Part shown: positions 35,773-43,254 of the stretch, piece after piece
How the letters are laid out: each line of letters begins with the position of its first letter
How positions within the stretch are numbered: the stretch's first letter is position 1
Source: Chitinophagales bacterium
Lineage (GTDB): Bacteria; Bacteroidota; Bacteroidia; Chitinophagales; LD1
Length of the DNA stretch: 64,000 nt
Reading direction: 5' to 3'
Assembly (NCBI GenBank): GCA_026129525.1
Contig: JAHCHW010000002.1
Span: 62,001 to 126,000, forward strand
Made by a program: the position numbers and the translations under genes
Notes under the pieces: generated by a model
The model's input: the letters and a program-made list of their open reading frames with translations, nothing else
Databases searched by the model: none
Told to the model about the DNA's origin: nothing

Positions 35773-36222
35773 ATGCAGTTGAAACATTTAATAAACAAAG
35801 TGCTGATTACGCTTGAAGCGGACGATAAAACCACGCTTTTTATTTTGCTGGCAAAAGACGGCAGCATACACCGCAAAGGAAACGGCAGTGCCGAGGCAGG
35901 ACTGCCCTTAGCCACGGGCTTTTCGGCTGACGGGCATTTTGATGCGCTGATGCTGACGGTAAACGAAAACATTTTTGAGTATTCGGGAGTAATGAAGATG
36001 CCGGAGCGCAAAGGGCGCGAATGCCGGTTAACACTCATTTTTCAGGGAGCCGATGAGGTTGACTTTAGTTACCGGGTGGTGTATGGCGACCAGTCGGAAG
36101 GGCCGCCTGCCGAGTTGGTGCAAATACTGATTAACGCGGTAAAAATTACCGATGGTTGGTATTTTGAGCAAATAAGCGAGGAAGTTGCCGATAAAGGGAA
36201 GTGGTGGCAGTTTTGGAAGTAA
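35773..36222 (+). CDS. Conserved-looking protein of unknown function
   Basis: A 149-residue soluble protein without a signal peptide or membrane segment. It has alternating hydrophobic strands (TTLFILLAKDGSIHRKG, RLTLIFQGADEVDFSYRV) and ends in an aromatic tail, KWWQFWK. Codon use matches neighbours and the start ATG at 35773 is the only sensible one. It is a lone plus-strand gene between two minus-strand blocks. A REP-like element begins right at its stop. I recognise no family. Confidence 0.6.
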   Translation: MQLKHLINKVLITLEADDKTTLFILLAKDGSIHRKGNGSAEAGLPLATGFSADGHFDALMLTVNENIFEYSGVMKMPERKGRECRLTLIFQGADEVDFSYRVVYGDQSEGPPAELVQILINAVKITDGWYFEQISEEVADKGKWWQFWK

Positions 36223-36256
36223 CCTCACCCCTGCCCCCTCTACAAAGGGAGAGGCG
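36223..36256. repeat. REP-like intergenic repeat (copy B)
   Basis: CCTCACCCCTGCCCCCTC followed by AGGGAGAGG resembles copy A at 33015, with the left arm degraded so the hairpin is imperfect. It lies between the convergent unknown gene and the GT2 gene. Confidence 0.4.
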
Positions 36257-36292
36257 AGTAACAGCCTACTTTAATGCAATTGAGTTTACGTA

Positions 36293-37033
36293 TCAATTGT
36301 AAAGTACGCTTTTTAGTATTCTCCATTTACACAGGCGGTATATGAGCGATACTTTAAGGCAGCCTATGCCGTAAATCATGCTTCTGCGGAAGTTAATGGA
36401 GCTTGCTTCTTCAAAGTATTTGGTGGGACAGGTTACTTCGGCAATTTGAAAGCCGGCATAAAATATTTGCGACAGCATTTGGTTATCGAACACAAAATCA
36501 TCGGAGTTGTGCATAAAGTTGATGGAGGTGAGCACTTGTTTACTGAAGGCGCGGTAGCCGGTGTGGTATTCGCTTAGTTTTTCGCCCAATAAAATGTTTT
36601 GTGTAAGGGTGAGTATTCGGTTAAATACATACTTGTAAAAGGGCATTCCGCCTTTTAGCGCACCTCCGCCTAATATGCGCGAGCCGAGTACTACGGGATA
36701 CACTTCGTTGCCTATTATGCTAATCATAGCCATAAGCAGTTTGGGGGTGTATTGGTAGTCGGGGTGGAGCATTACCACAATATCGGCACCGAGGCTAAGG
36801 GCTTTGTTATAACATGTTTTTTGGTTGCCGCCATAGCCTTTGTTGCGTTCGTGTTGTATTACATGATGTATGCCGAGTTGGTGGGCAATTTCTACCGTTC
36901 GGTCGGTGCTGTTATCGTCCACCAGTATTACATGGTCCACCACGTCCGTAGGAATTTCGCGGTACGTTTGTTCTAATGTTTTTTCGGCATTGTAAGCCGG
37001 CAGCACTACGGCAACTTTTTTACCCTGATACAT
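36293..37033 (-). CDS. Family 2 glycosyltransferase (dolichol-P-mannose synthase-like)
   Basis: A protein of 246 residues from the ATG at 37033. The frame extends three codons to a TTG, but the ATG gives the normal N-terminus KVAVVLPAYNAEKT. The GT-A signatures are clear: ILVDDNSTDRT for nucleotide binding, MLHPDYQY for the catalytic DxD-like site, and HTGYRAFS. It is cytosolic or peripheral, without the C-terminal membrane helices of some DPMS enzymes. It probably moves a sugar from a nucleotide donor onto a polyprenyl phosphate or other lipid. Such a product could be the donor for the GT39 enzyme at 31288, which is inference. A terminator from the upstream gene separates it. Confidence 0.85.
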   Translation of the reverse strand: MYQGKKVAVVLPAYNAEKTLEQTYREIPTDVVDHVILVDDNSTDRTVEIAHQLGIHHVIQHERNKGYGGNQKTCYNKALSLGADIVVMLHPDYQYTPKLLMAMISIIGNEVYPVVLGSRILGGGALKGGMPFYKYVFNRILTLTQNILLGEKLSEYHTGYRAFSKQVLTSINFMHNSDDFVFDNQMLSQIFYAGFQIAEVTCPTKYFEEASSINFRRSMIYGIGCLKVSLIYRLCKWRILKSVLYN

Positions 37034-37121
37034 TGCGGGCAAATATATGATTTCGGGTTAGTGGAAAAGGGAGGGCAGCTGACCGGTTATTGCTTTAGAG
37101 TAGTCCCGCGTGTTATCGGGT

Positions 37122-37157
37122 AAAAAAACGTTCCGCTTTTTGTTGAAAAGCGGAACG
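37122..37157 (-). terminator. Rho-independent terminator after the 37179 gene
   Basis: A 12-bp perfect stem CGTTCCGCTTTT/AAAAGCGGAACG (37129-37157) with a 5-base loop. On the minus strand it is followed by seven T's. It closes the minus-strand coiled-coil gene. Confidence 0.9.
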
Positions 37158-37178
37158 GTAGGTTGTTTTGTTTTGCGG

Positions 37179-38000
37179 TTAGTTTTTCTCTTCTTTTAGT
37201 GTAGCGTCAATATTGAGTTTGTATTTTTTGCCGGGTTCGTCTTTTTTGTCGGCAGTGGGTTTTAGTTCATCTACTTTCTTTTTTAGGTCGGCAATTTCTT
37301 TTCGGGCGGCTTGCAGCGAATCGGAAACTGATTTTGTTTTTTCGGTAATGGTTTTGTTGAGTGCGGTGTTGAGGCTGTCAACCGCTTTGGCTATTTGCAG
37401 GTTGGCAGCAGCCTGGCTTTTGGCAATTTCGGCAAGGGCTTTTACCGAGTCGGCTCTATGGGCGGTAATTTCAATATCGGCTGACTGGGTGATAATTGCC
37501 CTAAAAAGTCGTTCTATAGTGGTATCTTTTAAATCGTGATTATTTGCCAGTTCGGACAGGCGGTAGAGGGCATCGCGCTGCATGTTTACGGTAACGTTGC
37601 GCTCGCCTAAGCGGGCAATGGTAGTGGCGGTTTCTAAATCGAGTTTGCCGCTGCCTTCGCCTTCGGCAAAGCCTTTGCCTTTGGCTTTAATTTTAAGGGC
37701 TGCACCTAATTTCATTAAGTATTCGGTAGCCGCATCGGGTTGAGTTTCGGATAGTACGCGCATTTTGCCGTTCGAATCTATCATAATGTTTGATGCCCGC
37801 TTGGTGGCATCGTAAAACGACCACAGGTAGGTGCCTTGTTTTTCGGTAAACTGTTTCATTTTGGCTAAGCCTGCGGTATTTCGCTTGCCAACTTTTTTAA
37901 TGGTTTCGGGCGAGCCGGCCAAACAGAACTTTGTTTGCGCTATGGTTAAACTAAGTGTGGCGGCAAAGCAGAAAAGTGTGTAATTAAGTTTGTTTTTCAT
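37179..38000 (-). CDS. Exported coiled-coil protein of unknown function
   Basis: A 273-residue protein with a signal peptide (about 1-28, ending FCLAG). A mixed region follows with WSFYDATKRASNIMIDSNGK. A Gly/Lys-rich stretch lies near 105-120. A long heptad-rich helical part runs from about 185 to 250, ending in a lysine-rich tail (KKKVDELKPTADKKDEPG). It is probably periplasmic and oligomeric. It lies 77 bases downstream of the unrecognised 38078 gene on the same strand and may share its transcript, and a strong terminator follows. I recognise no family. Confidence 0.55.
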   Translation of the reverse strand: MKNKLNYTLFCFAATLSLTIAQTKFCLAGSPETIKKVGKRNTAGLAKMKQFTEKQGTYLWSFYDATKRASNIMIDSNGKMRVLSETQPDAATEYLMKLGAALKIKAKGKGFAEGEGSGKLDLETATTIARLGERNVTVNMQRDALYRLSELANNHDLKDTTIERLFRAIITQSADIEITAHRADSVKALAEIAKSQAAANLQIAKAVDSLNTALNKTITEKTKSVSDSLQAARKEIADLKKKVDELKPTADKKDEPGKKYKLNIDATLKEEKN

Positions 38001-38077
38001 GTACTTGTTTTTTGTGTTGCCTACTCTTTAATCCCCTTTTCGGCTTGCGGGGTGGTGTATGTTTTCAGGTTCGGGAG

Positions 38078-39268
38078 TTAAAAGGTAAAGTCAACCGTTA
38101 GGGTATCGCCTTGCGGTATGGTAACTGTTTGTGTTTGTTGGTTAGAGGGGGCATCGGTAATGTATGCGCGTATGGTGCGGTTGCCGCTGGGGGCATCGGG
38201 TATAGTATAGTAGCCATCGGCATTAGTGTTTACGGAAATAGGGTATCCGTCAATACTTACAGTGGCATTGGAGCCTGTGCCGGCTCGGGTAACACGCCCG
38301 GTAAGTGTGCCGGTGGGTGCGGCAGGGTGCAGGGCGGCATTTACGGTAGCTATGGCAGTGGCGGTTACGGCAATATCGGAGGCGGTGTGCAACTCGTAGG
38401 CGTTTTTGTAAAAGGTAAGGTTGTAGGTGCCTTCGGGTTGTACGGGTATAAGGTATTTGCCATGTTCATCGGTAGCGGTGTACACATCGGTGCCGTTGAG
38501 CAATACCAACACGCCTGCAACAGGGTTGCCTGTAACATTGTTGGTTACGGTGCCCATTATGCTGTAGTCTTCGGGGCTGGGTGCTTCACCGGGGTTAGGT
38601 ATGTAGCGTACCCCGTATTCGCGGGCTTTTCTGCGTTTGCTGGGTGGGCTGTCTTTACGGAAGGTAAACTCTACCTCGTCCCATATATCGGCAATAAGGT
38701 CATCGGCTTCGGTTTCGAGTGCCTGAACATCTTCCTGCTCGTGGTCGTAGGCATCTTTAAGGGTGCTTTGGGTGCTTTGTGCGGCTATGTAAGCAGAGTG
38801 TACGGTAGCTACTTCAGCAGCGGTGGGGTTGCTCATGGCGGCACCGCCAACAGCAGTGCGGGCGGCATCGCCCGTAACAATGCGCTGCCCCCATGTGGCA
38901 ATTTCCTGCTCGGTTACAAGGCGCGGTAGGTCGGCACTGTTTACATCTAAATTAAAATGAGCGCGTTGTTGGGCGCTGTATATTCCGCGCTGTATGCCCA
39001 GGTTAAATACCTGAAAAAAGTGAGAAATGTGCATACGGGCTGCGGCTTTGGCAGCATTGGCGGTTACGGTAGCGGCACTTTGGGCGCTAAGTGCACTGCC
39101 TACCTCCTGCATTTCGGTTTGGAAGGTGGGTAAAAAGGCTGTAAGGCGAGTTAGGGTTTCGGCACTAAAAGCTAAATCGGTAGCGGAGGTTACATCGGCT
39201 TTGGCTTTGGCGGCTTGAAGGGCTTTTAGGCGCTCAAGATTGGTGCGTGGGCGGTTAATTGTTGGCAT
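38078..39268 (-). CDS. Cytosolic-looking helical protein with two carboxypeptidase-regulatory-like domains
   Basis: A 396-residue protein. Residues about 1-235 are alanine-rich and helical, with FFQVFNLGIQRGIYSAQQR and LIADIWDEVEFTF, and end in a basic patch (PPSKRRKAREYG). Two carboxypeptidase-regulatory/CNA-B-like beta domains follow: about 237-320 (IMGTVTNNVTGNPVAGV...DEHGKYLIP) and about 320-396 (LTGRVTRAGTG...NADGYYTIPDAPSG). These domains usually occur in exported proteins, but no signal peptide or lipobox is visible here. Bacteroidota have similar helical-plus-regulatory-domain proteins of unknown role. It is the first gene of a possible two-gene unit with 37179. The 42-nt repeat block begins about 90 bases upstream. 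Confidence 0.6.
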   Translation of the reverse strand: MPTINRPRTNLERLKALQAAKAKADVTSATDLAFSAETLTRLTAFLPTFQTEMQEVGSALSAQSAATVTANAAKAAARMHISHFFQVFNLGIQRGIYSAQQRAHFNLDVNSADLPRLVTEQEIATWGQRIVTGDAARTAVGGAAMSNPTAAEVATVHSAYIAAQSTQSTLKDAYDHEQEDVQALETEADDLIADIWDEVEFTFRKDSPPSKRRKAREYGVRYIPNPGEAPSPEDYSIMGTVTNNVTGNPVAGVLVLLNGTDVYTATDEHGKYLIPVQPEGTYNLTFYKNAYELHTASDIAVTATAIATVNAALHPAAPTGTLTGRVTRAGTGSNATVSIDGYPISVNTNADGYYTIPDAPSGNRTIRAYITDAPSNQQTQTVTIPQGDTLTVDFTF

Positions 39269-39359
39269 AACGGTTAATTTTTGGTGGTTTTATAATGGTT
39301 TTGTATTTAAAAAAGGTTGATTGGTGAACGATAAACACAGCCGGCAGTTAAAAACACGG
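39269..39359. other. Presumed 5' region of the 38078 gene
   Basis: Non-coding DNA between the 38078 start and the 42-nt repeat block. I see no exact TAnnTTTG promoter here. Confidence 0.3.
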
Positions 39360-39653
39360 GGGCTGCAACATGTTGCAAGGGGCATATATTTAAGAATATG
39401 GGCATTGCAATACCTTGCCGCGCTATGCTTGTTGCCAAACTGCCCTTTGCTGCACCTTGCCATATTTGTACAGCCGACAAGTTACCGGGTGCCGCACATT
39501 GCAAAACATGGCGCACCGGCAACTTGTTGTTTGCAGCAACCCGCAGCCTGCAAGTGCTTAAAAACATACTCTTTGCAGGTACGGCACTACTGCCTGTATT
39601 GCCAATGTTGTTGCCTGCCCGTAAGTTGTTTGCCGTTGTAGGTAGCACTTGCA
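39360..39653. repeat. Degenerate 42-nt tandem repeat block (about seven units)
   Basis: Seven consecutive 42-base units starting at 39360, 39402, 39444, 39486, 39528, 39570 and 39612 share a TTG-CA-like word at the start and most share a TTGC word 12 bases later. Hand alignment of neighbouring units gives about 33-57 percent identity. Because the period is a multiple of 3, frames on both strands stay open for over 300 bases, which creates two overlapping artefactual ORFs. I could not decide whether this is decayed coding repeat or non-coding. Confidence 0.45.
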
Positions 39654-39960
39654 TACCGCAAACGTAAAACTGGTGGCATCGCCAATTCGCTCCGTTTTTT
39701 AGTTGGTATTATTTATTTATCAAATAGCTGTTTTAACAGGATAATTGGTAAACAGCCACTTTACGGCACTACCTTATGTATGCCTGCCAAGGTGCCGCAG
39801 TGCAGCAAGGTTATATTTAGGGTGTTGCATAAACACATACCCGAGCAACCGTAAACAAAAGCCGTTTGCTTACGGCAGCCGTTAGCTGCGGCATTGCGCT
39901 GTATTTTTTCTGTTCCGTTTGCATACATTAACTTGCAGTGGTTTATTAAAGGCAGGCGGA
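39654..39960. other. Non-coding stretch upstream of mscS-like gene
   Basis: A 307-base stretch without a credible gene. It continues the TGCC/TTGC-rich wording of the repeat block. It has a small GCAGC/GCTGC hairpin at 39875-39889. I see no strong promoter match or terminator. Confidence 0.4.
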
Positions 39961-40788
39961 ATGAAAGAAATACTCAAACGGGAAATTATTTCCACTCATG
40001 TGTTTTCGCTCACCATTGGCAATGTGCTTATAGCTGCCACCCTCCTTCTTGCTGCCTATGTGTTTATACAACTGTTTGCCTTGGTGCTCACCCGCTCCAT
40101 CAAAAAAACACCGGTTACCGATGGCAGGCAACATTCGGTTATTCAATTGGTAAAATACTTTGTATGGTCGGTAACCTTTGTTTTTATCCTGCAATCGCTT
40201 GGGGTAAACATTACGTTTCTTATAGCCAGTTCGGCAGCATTGCTGGTGGGTATAGGGTTAGGGCTTCAGTCTATATTAAAAGATTTTATTGCCGGTATTT
40301 CCCTGCTTGTGGAAGGCGTAATTAGCGTAAATGATGTGGTGGAAGTGGACGGGCTGGTAGTAAAGGTAAACGAAATATCGCTGCGAACCTCAAAAGTAAC
40401 CACCCGCGATGATAATGTAATGATTATACCTAACCATAAATTTACCGAAGAGAAAATAATTAACTGGACCGCCAACCGGCTGCCCAGCCGGTTTACTATC
40501 GAAGTAGGGGTTGATTACTCATCTAACCTGCATTTAGTTGAGCAAACGCTAATAACCGCTGCCCTCACCAATACACATACGCTCAACAACGATACATATA
40601 AACCCACTGTTCGGCTAAGTAAATTCGGCAACTCTTCCATTGAATTTCAGCTTATATTTTACAGCTACAACCTGTTTCGTATTGAGAGTGTAAAAAGCCA
40701 TATACGTTTTGAAATAGCCAAACTTTTTAAAGAACATAACATTGTAATACCATTTAATCAGTTGGTAGTACACCACGCCAGAGAGTAA
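39961..40788 (+). CDS. MscS-family mechanosensitive channel
   Basis: A protein of 275 residues from the ATG at 39961, preceded by an AGGCAGGCGGA purine-rich stretch. An upstream in-frame ATG at 39919 is less likely. Two helices (about 18-45 and 63-85) lead into the pore-lining helix, rich in Gly and Ala (ASSAALLVGIGLGLQSILKDFIAG). The MscS beta domain follows (GVISVNDVVEVDGLVVKVNEISLRTSKV, IIPNHKF) and then an alpha/beta C-terminus. It should open under membrane tension and release solutes in osmotic downshock. It is small compared with MscS-like proteins that carry extra N-terminal helices. Confidence 0.9.
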   Translation: MKEILKREIISTHVFSLTIGNVLIAATLLLAAYVFIQLFALVLTRSIKKTPVTDGRQHSVIQLVKYFVWSVTFVFILQSLGVNITFLIASSAALLVGIGLGLQSILKDFIAGISLLVEGVISVNDVVEVDGLVVKVNEISLRTSKVTTRDDNVMIIPNHKFTEEKIINWTANRLPSRFTIEVGVDYSSNLHLVEQTLITAALTNTHTLNNDTYKPTVRLSKFGNSSIEFQLIFYSYNLFRIESVKSHIRFEIAKLFKEHNIVIPFNQLVVHHARE

Positions 40789-41025
40789 CCCTGTTAGAAA
40801 CCTGTACGCCTGTTTGTTTCCTACAATTGCCTGCATACTACCTCCGGCATTCGTTCCAGCTGCACTACTATCTAAAAAAAATTACCCTCAAAACAGCGCA
40901 ACACTGTTCCGGTAAATTATACCTGACAAACATCATATAAACACTATTTCATTATTTTGCTTATACTTGTTACACAATTAAAAAATGTAATGCTCCCTGA
41001 TGCGACATTACACAACCAAAACAAT

Positions 41026-41400
41026 ATGGGATTTAAAGAAAAGTTACGGGATACCGGTATTGAAGGCTTGCAGCGCTATGTAAGCTTTACCTTTGCCGTT
41101 GCCTTTTTGTGTATTGTAAGTTTTACGGTAGTAAACTACTACGGCATGCAGCGCACCTACCGCGCCATGCACAAAGAAAGCGTAAGCCTTGTAATACTAA
41201 AACAAACCGAACTGCTGTACAACAACCAGCGCGATATGCGCTTAAGCTGCAACCTCTTTTTTACCATTAACCCTCGAACACCGCAACCAACTACTCCAAC
41301 AAAACGAACTGTGTGCCGCAAAACTAAGCAACGTAAACTCGCACAGCACTATACAAAACCAGCGTTTACAACAACTGCTCAACCAAAACCAAACATTTAA
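41026..41400 (+). CDS. Histidine kinase, N-terminal fragment (frameshifted)
   Basis: The frame starts best at ATG 41026 (MGFKEKLRDTG); an in-frame ATG-like start at 40957 is less likely. It encodes a transmembrane helix (about 22-40) and the beginning of a periplasmic helical domain. After about residue 80 (SCNLFF) the sequence turns into Pro/Thr/Lys-rich nonsense. At exactly this point the +1 frame opens (from 41246) with sensible sequence (LEHRNQLLQQNELCAAKL) that runs without a stop into the kinase frame at 41405. The join falls on a T6 run (41257-41262). One T fewer would fuse both parts into one sensor kinase of about 730 residues. Confidence 0.75.
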   Translation: MGFKEKLRDTGIEGLQRYVSFTFAVAFLCIVSFTVVNYYGMQRTYRAMHKESVSLVILKQTELLYNNQRDMRLSCNLFFTINPRTPQPTTPTKRTVCRKTKQRKLAQHYTKPAFTTTAQPKPNI

Positions 41401-41404
41401 AACA

Positions 41405-43219
41405 GTGATAACCAACGTATGGCAGGCAATTGATACAAACGCCACCCTTGCCCGGGCACAACCTTTGCTGCAAACTGTTAGCGTTGAGCTAAACCAACTT
41501 AAACACCTGGTACACCAAATTGAAGATGCCGAGCGCATTCACCTAAAAGAACGCGATGCCGAGCTGCACGCCAAAGAGCGGCAAACAATGGTACTGTTTC
41601 TGTTTACCGCCTTGGCAGTACTTACCTTTTTAGGATACGCATGGTGGTGGGTACGCAAACTTAGCGCACATATAAAAGTAACATCGCAACAACTAAAGGA
41701 AAGCGAAGCCATATTCTCCACTCTGTTTTATAAGGGGCCCTATCTGTATGGCGTAGTGGAACAAGGCACCGGAAACATTGTAATGCTAAACGATAGAGCA
41801 TACGATTTTTTGGAACTTGGCAACACAAATTTAAGCGGTAAAAATGTTGATGAACTCCCCTTTGTACACAATCAGGAACTTAAGCAAAGCATTAACCAAC
41901 GCATAAAAGCCGGTGAAGAAATTACCGGTACCGAACTGGCAATTAACACCCATACGGGCGAACGGAAATGGGTAGCCCTAACCGCCAAACCCATGCCCCT
42001 GCAAGGCAAAACCTGTATGGTAATTACCGCTGCCGATATTACCGCCCGCAAAGTTGCCGAAGAACGACTCCTCTATCTCAACGAAGTACTCGAACGCAAA
42101 GTGCAGGAACGCACTGCCGAACTTTCGGACTACAAATTTGCCCTCGATGCTGCCGCCATAGTTTCCATTACCGATGCCGATGGCAACATAAAATTTGTAA
42201 ACGATAACTTTTGCAAAACCACCCAATACACCCGCGAAGAAGTAATAGGCAAAAACCCCCGCATTTTTAAGTCGGGCTACCATACCAAAGAGTTTTATGA
42301 GAAAATGTGGAACACCATACAAGCCGGCAATGTATGGCGGGGCGAGTTTCGCAACAAAGCCAAAGACGGCACCCTGTACTGGGCCGATACCACCATTATT
42401 CCCTTTATGAACGAATACGCCAAACCCTACCAATACTTAGTTATACGCCACAACATTACCGACAAAAAAACTGCGCAGGAACAACTCGAAAAACTAAATA
42501 CCGAACTTGAAGCTAAAGTGCAGGAACGCACTGCCGAATTGCAGGAAACCAACCGGCAGTTAGAGTCGTTCTCTTACTCTGTATCGCACGACCTTCGCGC
42601 TCCCCTCCGCAACATAACCGGCTTTACCCAACTGCTCGAAAAACAACTAAACGGACGCTTGCAAACTGCCGACCACGAACTGATGAAAATGATAAAAGAC
42701 AGCGCCCAGCACATGAACAACCTTATTGATGACCTCCTCACCTTTTCGCGCATGGGACGCAAACCCATCGAAAAAAATCAGTTAGATATGAACCTGCTGG
42801 TGCAATCGGTAATACAACAGTTAACCACCGGCCATTCGTACAAAGCCGAAATTTATACCGACCCTTTGCCCCATTGTATGGGCGACAGCACCATGCTGCA
42901 ACAGGTTTGGGTAAACCTTATAGGCAACGCACTAAAGTATTCATCCAAAAAATATAAACCCGTTATACACATAGGCACTAACGATGTTAACGGACAAACC
43001 GTGTACTTTATAAAAGATAACGGTGCCGGGTTTGATATGAAAAATGCCGCACGCCTCTTCGAAGTTTTCAGCCGCCTGCATACCGCCTCCGATTTTGAGG
43101 GTACCGGTGTGGGCTTAGCCATAGTGCACGAAATAATTCAAAAACATGGCGGGCGTATTTGGGCCGATGCCACTCCCGGTGAAGGAGCCATTTTTTATTT
43201 TACGCTCGGCAATGCCTGA
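41405..43219 (+). CDS. PAS-domain sensor histidine kinase, main part
   Basis: The annotated frame starts at a GTG, but the true N-terminus is probably the fragment at 41026, joined across a frameshift. It contains the end of a periplasmic helical (CHASE3-like) domain, a transmembrane helix near residue 58-78, two PAS domains (about 90-220 and 245-365), HisKA with His395 in SVSHDLRAP, and HATPase_c with GNALKYS, KDNGAGFD and GTGVGLAIVHEI. Two identical QERTAEL coiled-coil linkers flank the second PAS. The kinase core is intact. If the frameshift is real, the product lacks its first membrane helix and most of its sensor domain. No response regulator is adjacent. Confidence 0.85.
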   Translation: MITNVWQAIDTNATLARAQPLLQTVSVELNQLKHLVHQIEDAERIHLKERDAELHAKERQTMVLFLFTALAVLTFLGYAWWWVRKLSAHIKVTSQQLKESEAIFSTLFYKGPYLYGVVEQGTGNIVMLNDRAYDFLELGNTNLSGKNVDELPFVHNQELKQSINQRIKAGEEITGTELAINTHTGERKWVALTAKPMPLQGKTCMVITAADITARKVAEERLLYLNEVLERKVQERTAELSDYKFALDAAAIVSITDADGNIKFVNDNFCKTTQYTREEVIGKNPRIFKSGYHTKEFYEKMWNTIQAGNVWRGEFRNKAKDGTLYWADTTIIPFMNEYAKPYQYLVIRHNITDKKTAQEQLEKLNTELEAKVQERTAELQETNRQLESFSYSVSHDLRAPLRNITGFTQLLEKQLNGRLQTADHELMKMIKDSAQHMNNLIDDLLTFSRMGRKPIEKNQLDMNLLVQSVIQQLTTGHSYKAEIYTDPLPHCMGDSTMLQQVWVNLIGNALKYSSKKYKPVIHIGTNDVNGQTVYFIKDNGAGFDMKNAARLFEVFSRLHTASDFEGTGVGLAIVHEIIQKHGGRIWADATPGEGAIFYFTLGNA

Positions 43220-43254
43220 CAGGCAAACGTTAATACTTAATTTTCAATGGAGCT

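Noticed and set aside
38111-38929. A 272-codon plus-strand frame antisense to the 38078 gene
   Set aside because: It is glycine/valine/tyrosine-rich in the way expected from the antisense of an alanine/threonine-rich gene, has no start context, and the minus-strand frame has clear domain sequence.
39360-39653. CRISPR array
   Set aside because: The units are degenerate throughout, without identical repeats alternating with unique spacers, and no cas genes are present.
39307-39654. Overlapping frames of over 100 codons on both strands
   Set aside because: Both are kept open by the 42-nt periodicity, which is a multiple of three; neither has a signal peptide, a good start or a recognisable domain.
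41257-41262. Programmed ribosomal frameshifting in the histidine kinase
   Set aside because: Restoring the frame needs a +1 shift at a plain T6 run; I see no downstream stimulator or slow codon context, so a mutation or sequence error is simpler.
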